Assembly: GCF_036588685.1 (NCBI RefSeq)
Contig: NC_086375.1
Coordinates: forward strand, 43,865,270 to 43,929,269
DNA: 64,000 nt
From: Mytilus trossulus
Lineage: Eukaryota; Mollusca; Bivalvia; Mytilida; Mytilidae
Direction of reading: 5' to 3'
Part shown: positions 11,410 through 22,427 of the stretch, one piece after another
How positions within the stretch are numbered: position 1 is the first letter of the stretch
Layout of the letters: each line of letters starts with the position of its first letter
The notes under the pieces: generated by a model
What the model was told of the DNA's origin: nothing
Databases searched by the model: none
The model's input: the letters and a program-made list of their open reading frames with translations, nothing else
Position numbers and translations under genes: made by a program

Positions 11410-11760
11410 TTTTTTGGCTCATTACTACGGTGTCATATTCTGCAATATCAGCCTGACAAGGAATTTTTAATCATCCAGGGACAAATGTCATAACATAAAC
11501 CTAATAAGAAATTCGTTGTAATAAAAATGTAGTGGAAATGTCGGTCCTTGGTTCATTTGGTTATGTAAAGCCGAACCACGTGTCCACATCATGATGATAT
11601 AATGATCATCCAGAGCTAATATCACTTGTATTGATAAGGCGCTAACAATTAATACACCCTTTCTTGAAAATATTATATTCGACATAAAAAGTCGTCAACC
11701 CCCAAAAATATATCTGGCAAGTGGTATGTTCTGAAATTCAGTATGCTACACACAAAGGTG
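11410..11760. other. Conserved intergenic block, matches 21120-21490
   Basis: Shared order with unit 2: ACGGTGTCAT, TGCAATATCAGC.TGACA, GAATTT..AATCA, CATGATGATATAAT.ATCA, AAAAGTCG.CA.CCC. A minus-strand frame here (11488-11685) starts MSNIIFSRKG; the matching frame in unit 2 starts MSDISLSRN but is broken by a stop, so a peptide is not supported. Role unknown. Confidence 0.55.
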
Positions 11761-11864
11761 TTTAGTTTTGACTTTTTTTTACTTGATCAAACTGTCTTCT
11801 ATATCATCAGATTTTATATGTGTAGACACCACATCTCCGATTATTCATAGAAGTTAATCATACA

Positions 11865-12125
11865 AATAAACCATCATAGATACCAGAATTGAAATTTTGT
11901 ATTAGCACCAGAAACGCGTTTTGTCTACAAAAGTTTAATCAGTGACGCTCGAATCAACAAAGTTAAAAAGGGAAAATAAAGTATGAAGTTGTAGAGCATT
12001 TGAGATTAGAGACTATGACTTCTAAAACTTGGTAAAATACCGCTTAGGTTATCCATTTAATGATAATTCATGTTAACACAGAAATCCTGACTACTGGGCT
12101 GGTGATACATTAGGGTAATAAAAAA
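11865..12125 (+). repeat. Bivalve repeat, TTTCGTCTACA family
   Basis: AATAAACCATCATAGATACC, AACGCGTTTTGTCTACAAAAG, CAGTGACGCTCGAATCA and CTGACTACTGGGCTGGTGAT give the family order with a decayed middle. Confidence 0.7.
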
Positions 12126-13195
12126 AAACCAAAGTCAACGTGTAAAACATCTTTTTTCAATTTAACAAACAAGGACTTTTTGTCAAATGGGCTATATTGA
12201 TTGTTTTCTTAATCGCAACTTATTTTAATTGTACATTAAACATAGGGAATTGTGAAGAAAATTAAAAAAAAAATATATTATAATTGGTTTCATTAAATTT
12301 CAAATTTTGGCCACGGTTTTACCTTTTTTTCTTAAAATGTTCAGTATGGTAATTGTTATCTTATAGTTCGTTTCTATGTATGTTGTATAATTGAGGTTTT
12401 TTGTTTTTTGTTTTTTTTTTTGCACTTCAGTGTTTCTGACGTGTCGTTTTTTTCCTCTTATAGATGATGTGTTTCCCTCGGTATTAGCTTGTCACCCGGA
12501 TTTGTGTTCTTTCAGTCGAATTATGACTTTTGAACAGATGTTTACAAACGTTGCCCTTATTTGTTTGCAAGCTTTTCTACAATAATGCCATTCATGCAGT
12601 TGGGAATTTTTCAGACTGATTATGCATAACTTGCAAAGCTTATTGTGGTGATGGATGGTCTTTTGATTATATATTACATCTGAGAATTGCATAAGAACCT
12701 CATGTTGAATCACTTTACCGTAAACTTGAAAGCTCGATTTAAAGTCAGTTTGAACAGAAAATAATGTTTCAGTGTGTTTTTTTTTTTCTTTTTGTGAGTT
12801 CCAACAATATAAAATTGAGAATGATGTTTGTGGGATATGTCAAAGATACAGACTATAAAATAACTTATCCAATAATTCAAATATAGAAACAAAAAAGAGT
12901 CTATTTTGGTATTAGTGTAGTATGTATTTCTACTTGAATTTGTACTAAACATAGAATTGAGAATAGAACTGGGGAATGTGTCAAAGAGAAAACAATCTAA
13001 CAAAAGAGTAGAAAACAGCTGAGGACCAACAATTTATCTTCTACACAATGGGAAAGTTCTACATGCGGAGTTCAGTTGACTCTAAACAAAATTTTCAGTA
13101 AACATTGACATCACATTTAACTTCAAAATATATAAATGAACTAAATTTATATTTTATCGTGTGTTTTTCTATGTTGTGAAGTGGTACTATTGTGT
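12126..13195. other. Intergenic, nothing recognised
   Basis: AT-rich with several T and A runs. Short frames at 12391-12585, 12492-12713 and 12710-13003 overlap each other on both strands and show no domain or splice context. Confidence 0.45.
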
Positions 13196-13239
13196 CAGAA
13201 AAGAGAGAAGTTTTGGTTCAACTAAAACGTTTAATCCCG

Positions 13240-13540
13240 CTGCAAATGTTTGCACATTTCCTAAGTCAGAAATCTGATGTACAGTAAATGTCGTTTGTTT
13301 ATGTAATTTATACGTGTTCCTCGTTTCTAGTTTTTTTTTAGAGATAAGACCGTTAGTTTTCCCGTTTGAATGGTTTTACAAAAGTAATTTTAGAGCCCTT
13401 TATAGCTTGTTGGTCGATGTGAGCCAAGGCTCGTGTTGAATGCCGTACTTTGACCTATGATGGTTTACTTTTATAAATTGTTATTTGGATGAAGTGTTGT
13501 CTCTTTGGCACTCATACCACATCTTCCTATATCAAATAAA
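13240..13540 (-). repeat. Bivalve repeat, AGATGTGGTATGAGTGCCAA family, inverted
   Basis: In this orientation the family reads CAGTAAATGTCGTTTGTTTATG, CCGTTAGTTTTCCCGTTTGAA, GCCCTTTATAGCTTG, GAGCCAAGGCTCGTGTTGAA, TGCCGTACTTTGACCTAT and TTTGGCACTCATACCACATC. Other copies: 17505-17770, 32576-32815, 34297-34512, 37481-37780, 40115-40240 and 52236-52376 (same orientation); 19876-20010, 48925-49125 and 59150-59370 (opposite). Confidence 0.75.
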
Positions 13541-13870
13541 GTAAAAAGACATAGATGTACAAGACTAAGGAAGGCTAAAGACTCCTTACTTGGGATAGGC
13601 TCAAAACTATGGCAGGGTTTAATATGTTTTGTGAGATATCAACCCTCCCCTATATATCTATTCAACGTAGAAGAAAAAAAAGCATAGAAATACGCACAGT
13701 AAAACTCAGGATTAAGGAAGTCCGAATTCATGCCAGAGCATGTAACAAAAGAAACTTACGAAATGACAATGATACACAAATTAACAAAGTACTACTAGCA
13801 GATACTGACATGTAAGCTCTAAACCGCAGTTCAACTGATTGAAAGATTATGTCTTCATCTTATGAAAAAT
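13541..13870 (+). repeat. Dispersed bivalve repeat with an inverted relative at 35840-36080
   Basis: Contains GACTCCTTACTTGGGATAGG, GATATCAACCCTCCCC, TACTACTAGCAG..ACTGACATG and AACTGATTGAAAGATTATG. The last two blocks recur reverse-complemented near 35985-36060. The overlapping frames at 13505-13815 belong to the repeat. Confidence 0.65.
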
Positions 13871-15129
13871 CAAGCTAAATCCCCCCCTTTTATATCCTAC
13901 TATGCCTATTGTAGTAAATATCATTTTTTTCCAATAAGGAATTTCGAATGCAACAGTCACTCGAGGACTAAAATTAAAGATATTGATTTTTTAACATATT
14001 ATTCAGTCCTACTGCTGAATAACATACTATGTTTCCTTAATTTTTGGATCAAAACATGAAAAAGTCAAAAAGAAAAACTTGCAAAGAAAAAACTAGACAT
14101 CGCTTCATTCCTTGCCTAATTTGTCTTTTCTATTTTGGTGTTTGTTTCGGCTTTTTGTTTACTGTTGTTCATGTTAATGTTTTTTTCCTGGCAATCTCTA
14201 GGATAAATTGATTTTCTTGTAAGCTTTGCACATAAGGGTTTGTAACAATGATTAATTACAACAAATATGATATATTTCATTTTGTACAAATCTGTAAGAA
14301 ATCAAATCATATCAAGTATTTATCATTAATGTCAAGTTCCCAAAGGTGACATTACCAAGCAATTGTTATTAACAGAAACACAAAATAAAGAACAGACATC
14401 ATAAATTATGCAGTATAATATGATATGACAGATAGCGCAATAGATGAAATAAAATGCAGAGTGAGTAGAATTTCATCGTTATATCAAGTGATACAGGAGG
14501 CGTTTACATCAACATCGTTTATGAAGTTGTATATTGTTAAAATTAATTGACCCCTTTAAACAAGTTGATAAATATAAAAAACAAAAATCAATCATTAATT
14601 CGGTGTCAAGCTACGTCTTATATTTCATAATTGCCACAAGGTTAGGGTTGCTTTCGATTCCTTCTTGTCAATTTCTATGAAAATAAAGGTTCGGATACCC
14701 CCGATGGTTGAAAATATGTTTTAAGATGATTCGAGTGGGTGCAATAACTATGGTATCAAAAGATGACGACTATTTATAGTCATATGATGACAGTAAGGGA
14801 ATCTTTAAACAAAATTAACAAACCAGCGATGGTAAATAATCCATTGTTTCGAGAGCTGAAATACTTACAGAATATTGACTTCTATAGATGAAATCAATAT
14901 GAGATACATGCCTAAACTAATAAACTCGTCGGACTGCTCTTACACATATTGAAATATAGATATAGGTAAGCAATCACTTTAACGATACATGTTGGTATAG
15001 AAAAAAATACAATAATTATTTGCTCTATTTTTCATTTTTTTACTAAACTTATTATACTATGTTCAAATCATGTATGCATAAAGCAAGTTGGACTTTAAGC
15101 GCATACAAAAGTTACTTGAATGTTCAATC
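13871..15129. other. Intergenic; contains a duplication block at 14221-14460
   Basis: No gene seen. 14221-14460 aligns with 21600-21840 (AATATGATATA, GTACAAATCTGT, AAATCAAATCATATCAA, GTGACATTACC, GACAGA.AG.GCAAT), so the duplicated unit extends downstream of each receptor. 14760-15129 has nothing recognisable. Confidence 0.55.
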
Positions 15130-16230
15130 CTATCGTGTTTCGGGAACAACCGAATGTGTTGGACACAAACAACAGCTATTACATCCTAGCAAGTGAATGC
15201 ATTTCTCCCTAAACGTTTTGTCATAATATCCATAGATAACTGGGTTAACGATATTATTCAAAACATTCATTTCGCGAATAATCGCCAAAAGTGAAAGCTC
15301 AGCTTTACTTTTATCTATCCAAAAGTTACCGCTTCCAAGCGACATAAAAAGAATTATAAACTGTGGAATGTATGATAGGAAAAATGCAATGGCTACCATC
15401 ATAAACATGTACGAAAATGTGTGTGAAATGTTTTCTTTTTTCATTTCCCTTCGCTGCTCAATAGTTTTTAATGTGTCTTCTTTGAGGTGGCTAGAAACTA
15501 TAGGTAACTGATCTGTTCTATCTTTTGCTTTGGTAACCGCTGACTGATCAGTCCTGGTCATTTTCATTCTAAAATGAATCTGCTTGTAAATTTTTCGACC
15601 AATCAAAATATTCAGCAATAACAATCCGCTCGTGATTATAAGGATAAAGACAGTTGCAAAAACGATAAAAACGACGAAACCAGCATCTATACCATTAATA
15701 TCAATTTCACAAACAAACCCGGTTACATTGAGCTCTAAGTTGTAAATTTTTACTTCGTCATTGTAAAAGGTTAATGCAATAGACGGAATGACAGAAATAC
15801 CGAACGTCAACCCTAATGCCACTCTTTTCATATTCAAATGCATCTGTTTTCCGAAAGGTCGACATACCTTTAAATATCTATGTAAAGCTATTACAAACAA
15901 GAGAATCATTGACGAGAAGGCAGTTATATTAATTGGAATCCAACATAGTTTACACAACATTGACCCACGAAAGTTAAATGGTTTCATTTTTCTTGCAAAC
16001 TCAAATGAACATCTAAACGTGCAAGCCAAAAGATCTAACAATGCAAGCCATGGAATAAAATACCGATCGTCAACGTTCTGTTTCATTTTATACTTGTACA
16101 CAATTATCACTAATGTGTTGCCAATTAATCCAAGGAATATATAAATTATTAAAAGTACGTCGTTGCCGATATAAATTTGAACTTGTTCTTCGTTCCATTG
16201 CTGAAGTTTTTGTTCCTGTGATAAGTTCAT
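15130..16230 (-). CDS. Class A (rhodopsin-like) GPCR, tandem copy 2
   Basis: A 366-residue paralogue of the receptor at 5531-6646; membrane helices are nearly identical. It keeps GN (TM1), LLDLLA (TM2), the paired cysteines, HRY at the end of TM3, SYIP (TM6) and NPVIY (TM7). N-terminal MNLSQ adds an Asn-Leu-Ser sequon and loop 2 keeps NVT. The third intracellular loop is shorter and different (TDQSAVTKAKDRTDQLP region). It ends in PETR, whereas the others end in PETF and PETY, so any C-terminal hydrophobic binding motif of those copies is lost here. The ATG lies 9 nt inside the exon after the CAG acceptor at 16239. A 374-bp transposon sits in the 5' UTR intron. Confidence 0.9.
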   Translation of the reverse strand: MNLSQEQKLQQWNEEQVQIYIGNDVLLIIYIFLGLIGNTLVIIVYKYKMKQNVDDRYFIPWLALLDLLACTFRCSFEFARKMKPFNFRGSMLCKLCWIPINITAFSSMILLFVIALHRYLKVCRPFGKQMHLNMKRVALGLTFGISVIPSIALTFYNDEVKIYNLELNVTGFVCEIDINGIDAGFVVFIVFATVFILIITSGLLLLNILIGRKIYKQIHFRMKMTRTDQSAVTKAKDRTDQLPIVSSHLKEDTLKTIEQRREMKKENISHTFSYMFMMVAIAFFLSYIPQFIILFMSLGSGNFWIDKSKAELSLLAIIREMNVLNNIVNPVIYGYYDKTFREKCIHLLGCNSCCLCPTHSVVPETR

Positions 16231-16238
16231 GTCGTCTC

Positions 16239-17270
16239 CTGAATAGAAGCAAAATTAACAATAAGAATAAATAATAAAAATAAAAATAATAAATTAGATG
16301 TCAGCTGGTATTACTAATTAAAAGGCCTGAATAAAATTGGTTTTCATTTTCTGCAGGATAAACTTAAAGGTTTGCATTTTTCTTATTGTTTTCTCTCATT
16401 TAAACGAAATTGTGGAGTGTATTATGCAATGATTTTTCCATACTATCACTTTTATCTGAATATTATTATCATATAATCTAAACTAAAGCATTCTTAGCTG
16501 TTAAGACACAAATATCTTAGATAAAAGTTTCAAAGAAAATGATTGTATGGAAAGATTATTGCAATGAACGACAGAAATTCAACCTTAATCAGAACGCATC
16601 TTAGAAGAGGGTGGTAAAGGGTTATTTTTGTGAAACGTTTTCGGTCTTTTTCTCAAGAATTTTTATGTTTTGATATTAAGGTCTCGTTTTCTCTTGTCTG
16701 GTTCGACGTGGCGTGCTTCGTGTTCCCTCTTACAGATTATCCGTTTTTGTGTCGGTACTCTTAATTTCCCTCATTTCATTACACACAGGTACGACGAAAG
16801 AAAAAAATATATCTCGTTGATGTGACCAACGATAACCTATATAATTACTTTTTTTCCATAATATTTACGATTTTATTTTATAGATCCGGTCTTTTTTTCT
16901 TTCAATTTTTCTTTTGATGCAACGTTTTCAAGATTTTTATTTCAAGTATTTGCATGTTCAGAGCCCTCTTTACCACCCTTTTAGAAATAAATTGACTGAA
17001 CTTTTAGCATACTCCTTTGAATATCAAATGCATTAAATATTTACCTGTAAGATTGAAGACTTTCTCAACTAGTGAATTTCTGTCTCTAAAAATCACATAA
17101 AATAGTCTTTGTGTTTTAAATCCAATTGTACGCACCAAACCAACTTATTAAGTAATATATTTATTATTTCGGATAAATATGTCTACAAATCTCTCTTAGT
17201 ATTTGATTCTTAACATTTTATAGTTCGGATACTGAAAACAGGCAAAATTGCGGAAAGAAGATTTAGCTAA
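16239..17270 (-). other. Copy 2 receptor: 5' UTR intron and non-coding first exon
   Basis: Minus-strand TTCAATCTTACAG|GTAAATA at 17045/17044 is the donor and TTCTATTCAG|GAGACGAC at 16239/16238 the acceptor, giving an 806-nt intron. It is 395 nt longer than in copy 1, nearly all explained by the element at 16607-16980. The TATA-like box of copy 1 is altered here: CTATATAAG there corresponds to CAATGTAAG at 17281-17289. Splicing is inferred from the paired sites conserved in three copies. Confidence 0.65.
16607..16980. mobile_element. 374-bp inverted-repeat transposon in receptor copy 2 intron, with empty site in copy 1
   Basis: It starts GAGGGTGGTAAAGGG and ends CCCTCTTTACCACCCTT, imperfect terminal inverted repeats. 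The same TTAGAA lies on both sides (16601-16606 and 16981-16986). In copy 1 the aligned sequence has a single TTACAA between CTAATATATC and ATGAATTGACT, i.e. an unoccupied site. No open frame is inside, so it is non-autonomous. It must have inserted after the duplication that separated copies 1 and 2. Confidence 0.8.
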
Positions 17271-17504
17271 TATATCCGTCCTTACATTGTTGCTTTAAAC
17301 GTCCCACTTATATAACATTTAATTTTGAATGGAACAATGGTCTTACGAAAAGGAAATTACAATGATATGTCGCTCTTATCAAATTGTCCGGATATTAATA
17401 ATCATAAATAATTGGGTTTTATTAACGGTCAGTGTTAAATATAGCTATGCACATGATATCAGAATAACATTAGATTTGAAAGTTGATCGATTGGCATGAA
17501 GTCA

Positions 17505-17770
17505 GGAGCCTGTAATTCAGTGGTTGTCGTTTGTTTATGTGTTACATATTTGTTTTTCGTTCATTTGTTTATATAGATAAGATCTTTAGCTTTCTCGTTT
17601 GAATTGTTTTACAATGTATTATCGGGGCCTTTTATAGCTGACTATGCGGTTTGTGGTTTGCTCATTGTTGAAGGCCGTACGGTGACCTATAGTTGTTTAT
17701 GTCGGTGTCATTCTTGTGGACAGTTGTCTCATTGGCAATCATATCACAACTTCTTTTTTATATGAAGGAC
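17505..17770 (-). repeat. Bivalve repeat inserted in the upstream flank of receptor copy 2
   Basis: Same family and orientation as 13240-13540: GAGCCTGTAATTCAGTGG, TTGTCGTTTGTTTATGTG, AGGCCGTACGGTGACCTAT and TTGTCTCATTGGCAATCATA. The sequence on either side continues the copy 1 upstream flank, so this is a later insertion. Confidence 0.75.
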
Positions 17771-18082
17771 AGATTTTAGTCTGCAACTTAAAAATGAGGG
17801 CAAGTTTGATAAACGAAGTTGTGTTTTGCATTAAGTCACCACTGGAATGTTATTTTGAGAGTTTTTTAACACTTCCCTACTCATTGCATGGATTATACGC
17901 CTCAATATGACTGTACTTTGCTATGTATTAATACACTGTACACATTTCTTTAAAATTGGTTTGAATTGGAGGTACAGGTGAGTCGACACTATGCTCACTT
18001 GTGATGAGCAAGAAAAGGAATTTGATTTTTTTTTCTTCTTAATTGATAATCAGTGTTACACGGACCGAAATTGCTTTATTAT
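17771..18082. other. Remainder of receptor copy 2 upstream flank
   Basis: It continues the alignment with about 7520-7720 (GGAAG/ACGAAG..GT.TTT, TCATTGCATGGATTAT, GTATTAATACACTGTAC). No gene is seen. Confidence 0.45.
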
Positions 18083-18948
18083 ATCCCGAACGAATTTAGA
18101 AACGCAACACTAGATTATTTTTGTGTAATTTTTGAATGAATATGTCAACGTCAAAAGAGATGACTGCTTGTTACTAACGCCAAAATGATTGTCAGAAAGG
18201 TCAACAAATTCTGTCTGACATTTTTTGGGTTCTGTTTTACACCTTCTGATTTTGCATTTGTTCAACCCATTAATTGTTTTTGGCAATTATGCAGTTGGAA
18301 CTTGAGGGCTTTACATGTTTTCCTTCCGTCAATTCTTTGGCAATTCAGTTCATTGGAAACATTTATGGCATGAATCTGTACTCAATGGCACTCGGTAATT
18401 TGGTTAGCAGTTGACGTTGCGGCCGTAAAAATGATTGACAAATGAGGTTGCATAATCAAATTCTGTTGATGTGTTTCATTGTCACTACACGTTGATCTGT
18501 TCAATGATAACCAGCAACAAATCTTGTCTACTTGTATCGTTGTCGGAAGGACAGCAGAACGAGTTTCTGAAGTCATACGGTATGGTTGCAGCACATTTAT
18601 GTTTTCATGTTTGCAGTATTCTTAAGGGATAATTCAGTCTTTGTTTGGTTTTTTTTTCTCAGACTTGGCAAAATGGAGATGCAACATTTAAAAAAAAGTA
18701 AGTAAGGCAAAGGGTTGAAAGAACTGTTTCACAAAGCAAAAAAACTGAAACAATCTTTCATGGGACCAAAATTTCGCTTTAAGACTTCAAAATTCGGTAT
18801 GTTCAATAACCACAGGTAAATCAGATTTTGATTTTTTGTAAGGAGAAAGAAGCATGATAAGCATGAAAAGTAGTTGTAAAAGAATCAAAAAAGATTTGGT
18901 AAAAAAAATCAACAAAATGAGTGTTGCGTTTCTAAAGTCGTTCAGTAT
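18083..18948. mobile_element. Tc1/mariner-like inverted-repeat element, about 0.87 kb
   Basis: Left end CGAACGAATTTAGAAACGCA continuing ACACT; right end is the reverse complement with one change (AGTGTTGCGTTTCTAAAGTCG). The ends are flanked by TATA-like dinucleotides compatible with a TA target. I recall GAAACGCAACAC-type ends from bivalve Tc1-like elements. The frames at 18185-18373 (+) and 18382-18594 (-) are not recognisable as an intact transposase, so it is decayed or non-autonomous. Confidence 0.7.
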
Positions 18949-19616
18949 ACGTTGTATGTAAAAAAAATAAACTTAACAAATATAACATGTAATGTATTAA
19001 TGTAAAAAAGGCATGCTTCAAACTTTGACTTGCCTTACTCGGACCTTTTTAAATGATGACCATCCTCCAATAATTTGTTGTTTCAGTTAAGACCAACATG
19101 ATAGAATTTTTGAATGACTGTTCAGGAAAATTCGAATTTTATGTATCAAATTATATTACAATATCAACGCACACACTATTAGTATGTATGAGAAAAGCGG
19201 TTTGGGTCACATGAACCTTTTACTTCACGAAAATAACAAAAGTGAACTTATCTCTAGAGTTGTCTCCCATTTTGGGCTAACTGTTTCTTAACGTTATGAC
19301 CATCCGCTTACAACCAGAGTATGGTCCAGTCTCATTCAAAATCGCTCGGCCAATAATGTGTAGGCTTACTCTAAAGATTATGAAATTAAAAAAAAAAGAT
19401 TATAATGGGCATCTGAGATACAAAAATTGTTATATTTAAAATGTTTGTCTTTGAACGTTCCCTATCACGGTAAATCCAGATAAGCTATTGAAACAAATTA
19501 AATGTATAAAGCGTTGCTTTAGTTATAATACATTATTGTTTACGATGACCCTGTCATGAAAAATGTCAAAACTCAAATCTTTATCTCCAAATGTCAATTG
19601 ACATATTCGTTTCTAT
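18949..19616. other. Intergenic block of the receptor duplication unit 2
   Basis: No gene seen. From about 19375 it aligns with 9890-10160 (GGCATCTGAGATAC, ACGATGACCCTGTCATGAAAA). Confidence 0.5.
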
Positions 19617-20115
19617 GAAATAGTTATCAAAGGTACCAGGATTATAATTTACTACGCCAGACACGCGTTTCGTCTACATAAGACTCAACAGTGACGCTCA
19701 TATCAAAATATTTATAAAGCCAAACAAGCACAAAGTTGAAGAGCATTGAGGATCCAAAATTCCAAAAAGTTGTGCCAGTATGGGCTAAGGTAATCTATGC
19801 CCTGGATAAGAAAATCCTTAGTTTTTCGAGAAAAAAAATCAAAGTTTTGTAAACAGGAAATTTATAACAATCGATATAGGAAGATGTGGGGTGAGTGCCA
19901 ATGAGATAACTCTCCATCAAAATAACAATTTAAAAAAGTAAACCATTATAGGTCAATGTACGGCCTTCAACACGGAGCCTTGGCTCACACCGAACAAGCT
20001 ATAAACGATCACACCGAGGTGTTGACTACTGGGCTAGTGATACCCTCGGGAACGAAACGTCCAACAGCAGTGGCATCGACCCAGTGGTGTAAATAGTTAT
20101 CAAAGGTACCAGGAT
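19617..20115 (+). repeat. Nested repeats: TTTCGTCTACA family containing an AGATGTGG-family piece
   Basis: ATAGTTATCAAAGGTACCAG occurs at 19620 and again at 20094, bounding a full family copy (ACGCGTTTCGTCTACATAAG, GTGACGCTCATATCA, AAGTTGTGCCAGTATGG, GTGTTGACTACTGGGC). At 19876-20010 a piece of the second family is inside (GGAAGATGTGGGGTGAGTG, GGCCTTCAACACGGAG). Confidence 0.7.
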
Positions 20116-21560
20116 TATAATAACTATGAAACATATTTTAGCCGTATACATGTAACTCATGCACGAACAATTTGAATAAAAAACTCACTCATCGTAGAAA
20201 CAAGGGTTGCAACGTTGTATTTGTGCCAGACGCGCATTTCGTCTACAAAAGACTCACCAGTGACACTCGAATAAAAACAAGACAAATTGAAGCACAAAGT
20301 AAAAGAGCATAGAGGACCAACAATTCCTAAATGTAAAGACATACTAGAACACATCCACGAGTCCGTGACTGAATTAACATAACTACGCTTTGTTTTCAGA
20401 CTGGATTTAAAGTATTCATATTGTCGTCTGATAAAAAAAAAGCAATTTTCTCTGCTTTCAAAATCTTCCAGTTTAAACCCGTCCTGGTTTTCTTACTAAT
20501 ACTGTAAATCTCTGAAAAATTACTATGTTCAGATGCGATTGTTACCCTTGAAAATAAACTCATCAAAGATACCAGAAGATAGGTTAAACGACTCTGAGTT
20601 CAGCTGTGATACTGCCAAAATGTGATTATAGATATCCAATCTCAAATTCCCTGTTTGGATATGCGCCTAGCAGAGACGCATGGTACATGTTAGTTCATAA
20701 TTGGCATATACTATTGATATCGGTATCGGATTCGACCGGAACTTGTTAATTATTGGAGGAATTAATTATTTGGAAAACAAAAGGGCCTTGAGTGTTGTTT
20801 TTTTTTTATTAAAACTATTTTCCTTTTTTAGCATTTAAAATTGACATATTATACCTCGTTATTTCATTATTATAGATTGTAGCAAAATATCAATTGTTTT
20901 ATAGAACAGATTGATTTACTGGTTGAGGTCCAGCAGCAAAACGTTCATACATTACAGGGAGAATTTAGGACAATTTTGGCTGAAATTTAAAAAGTGGATT
21001 CTAGTGTACGGTTTATAATTCGTCCTGAAAATGTTTGATGTGAATCCGGCAGTAATACACATGATAATATGACAGTGCTACTAGTTTGAACTACAAGACC
21101 TCCCAACAGAATGAAATTTGGTTCGTTGTAACGGTGTCATTTGCTGCAATATCAGCTTGACACGGAATTTCAATCACATTATCCAGGATGTCATAACAGA
21201 GACCTTATCAATACCGAAGAATTTGTGGAATTAAAAACGTAGTAAAAATGTCGATTATTGTGTCATTGGTTCATTCGATAACGTCTCGGTGTTTTCAATA
21301 TCAACTTAACGTCGAACCAAGAGTCCCCAATATGATGATATAATTATCACCAAGAGCTAATTAAAAAAGTTTAGATAAGATGCTTTCAATCAATGTACTG
21401 TTTCTTGACAATGATATATCAGACATAAAAAGTCGCCAGCCCAAACATTTTTTTTGTCTAGCAATGGATTGTTCTTAAATTCAGTAACTCTGCAAGAGTC
21501 TTTAACCTTGACCTTTTATTCTTTTTTTCAAATGTTGTACCTTCTTTGTTGTATATTGTT
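20116..21560. other. Intergenic duplication block of unit 2, with a repeat at 20175-20345
   Basis: 20175-20345 is a TTTCGTCTACA-family copy (AAAAACTCACTCATCG, CCAGACGCGCATTTCG, AGAGCATAGAGGACCAAC). The rest aligns with 10180-11760: GTCCGTGACTGAATTAACATA, AACCCGTCCTGGTTTTC, TTGAGGTCCAGCAGCAAAA and AAAAAGTCGCCAGCCC. No gene is seen. Confidence 0.6.
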
Positions 21561-22427
21561 GTTTATATCGGGTTTTTTTATTTTGTACTTTCAGTTTGTG
21601 TATCCATAATTAATAATGAATTATAACGAATATGATATACTTGTATTCAATTTGATACAATCTGTCACAAATCAAATCAAATCATATCAAATATTTATTA
21701 TTTCAAGCAATATCCCAAAAGTGACATTACCTAGCAAGTATTATTTAATGCATAAACAATATAAGAAAAAAACATGATAAAATTATGCAATATATATAAT
21801 ATGACAGAGAGTGCAATGGATAAAAAAGGTGCAGAATGATACAAACAATAGGTATTAGAGTCGGTGCCTGGAAAGTGCATTACTAATAGAATTATAGATC
21901 ACCTCGTGTCTCATTCTGAGAGACAAACTTCTATTTTTTTAACATAGTTTCTTGGTGCCCACAACCAAACACACCAGACAAGCGCCCAGTCGACACAAGA
22001 CCAACCAGTGTCGCCCAGACCAAAACAACCATAAAGCCAAAGAGAGCAAATTTGTGATCAAAGTTGTGCTCTGCAAACGACAACAAGGAACAATAATCCT
22101 CTTCTGTCATTTACAATCAATCAATCCTCGGTTAAAAGGATTATGATTAACATGTGTATATTATCACATTTGATTAAGCCTTTCTGCAGCTTTTCGTGGA
22201 AACGAGTAACTAATATGATATTATGTAATGTATCATATATGTCATGTTTATGAACGCTCAGGGTTAAATAATTGATTTTAAATGCCATACCATGGTTAAA
22301 TGAAAAGAAATATAAGACTGTCATGAATACTGAATTTCTTAATTTTACAACATTCACATTTTTATTCAGGAAAACAAGCTAACAATTGAATTTTAAACGC
22401 ATACACAATTTAACTCTATGTTAAATC
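21561..22427. other. Intergenic; duplication block and an unusual T-to-C diverged repeat at 21950-22070
   Basis: 21600-21840 aligns with 14221-14460. 21950-22070 is a relative of the TTTCGTCTACA family in which many T positions read C (CAGACAAGCGCCCAGTCGAC, AGACCAACCAGTGTCGCCC). No gene is seen; the frames at 21952-22146 and 22121-22357 are not supported. Confidence 0.55.
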
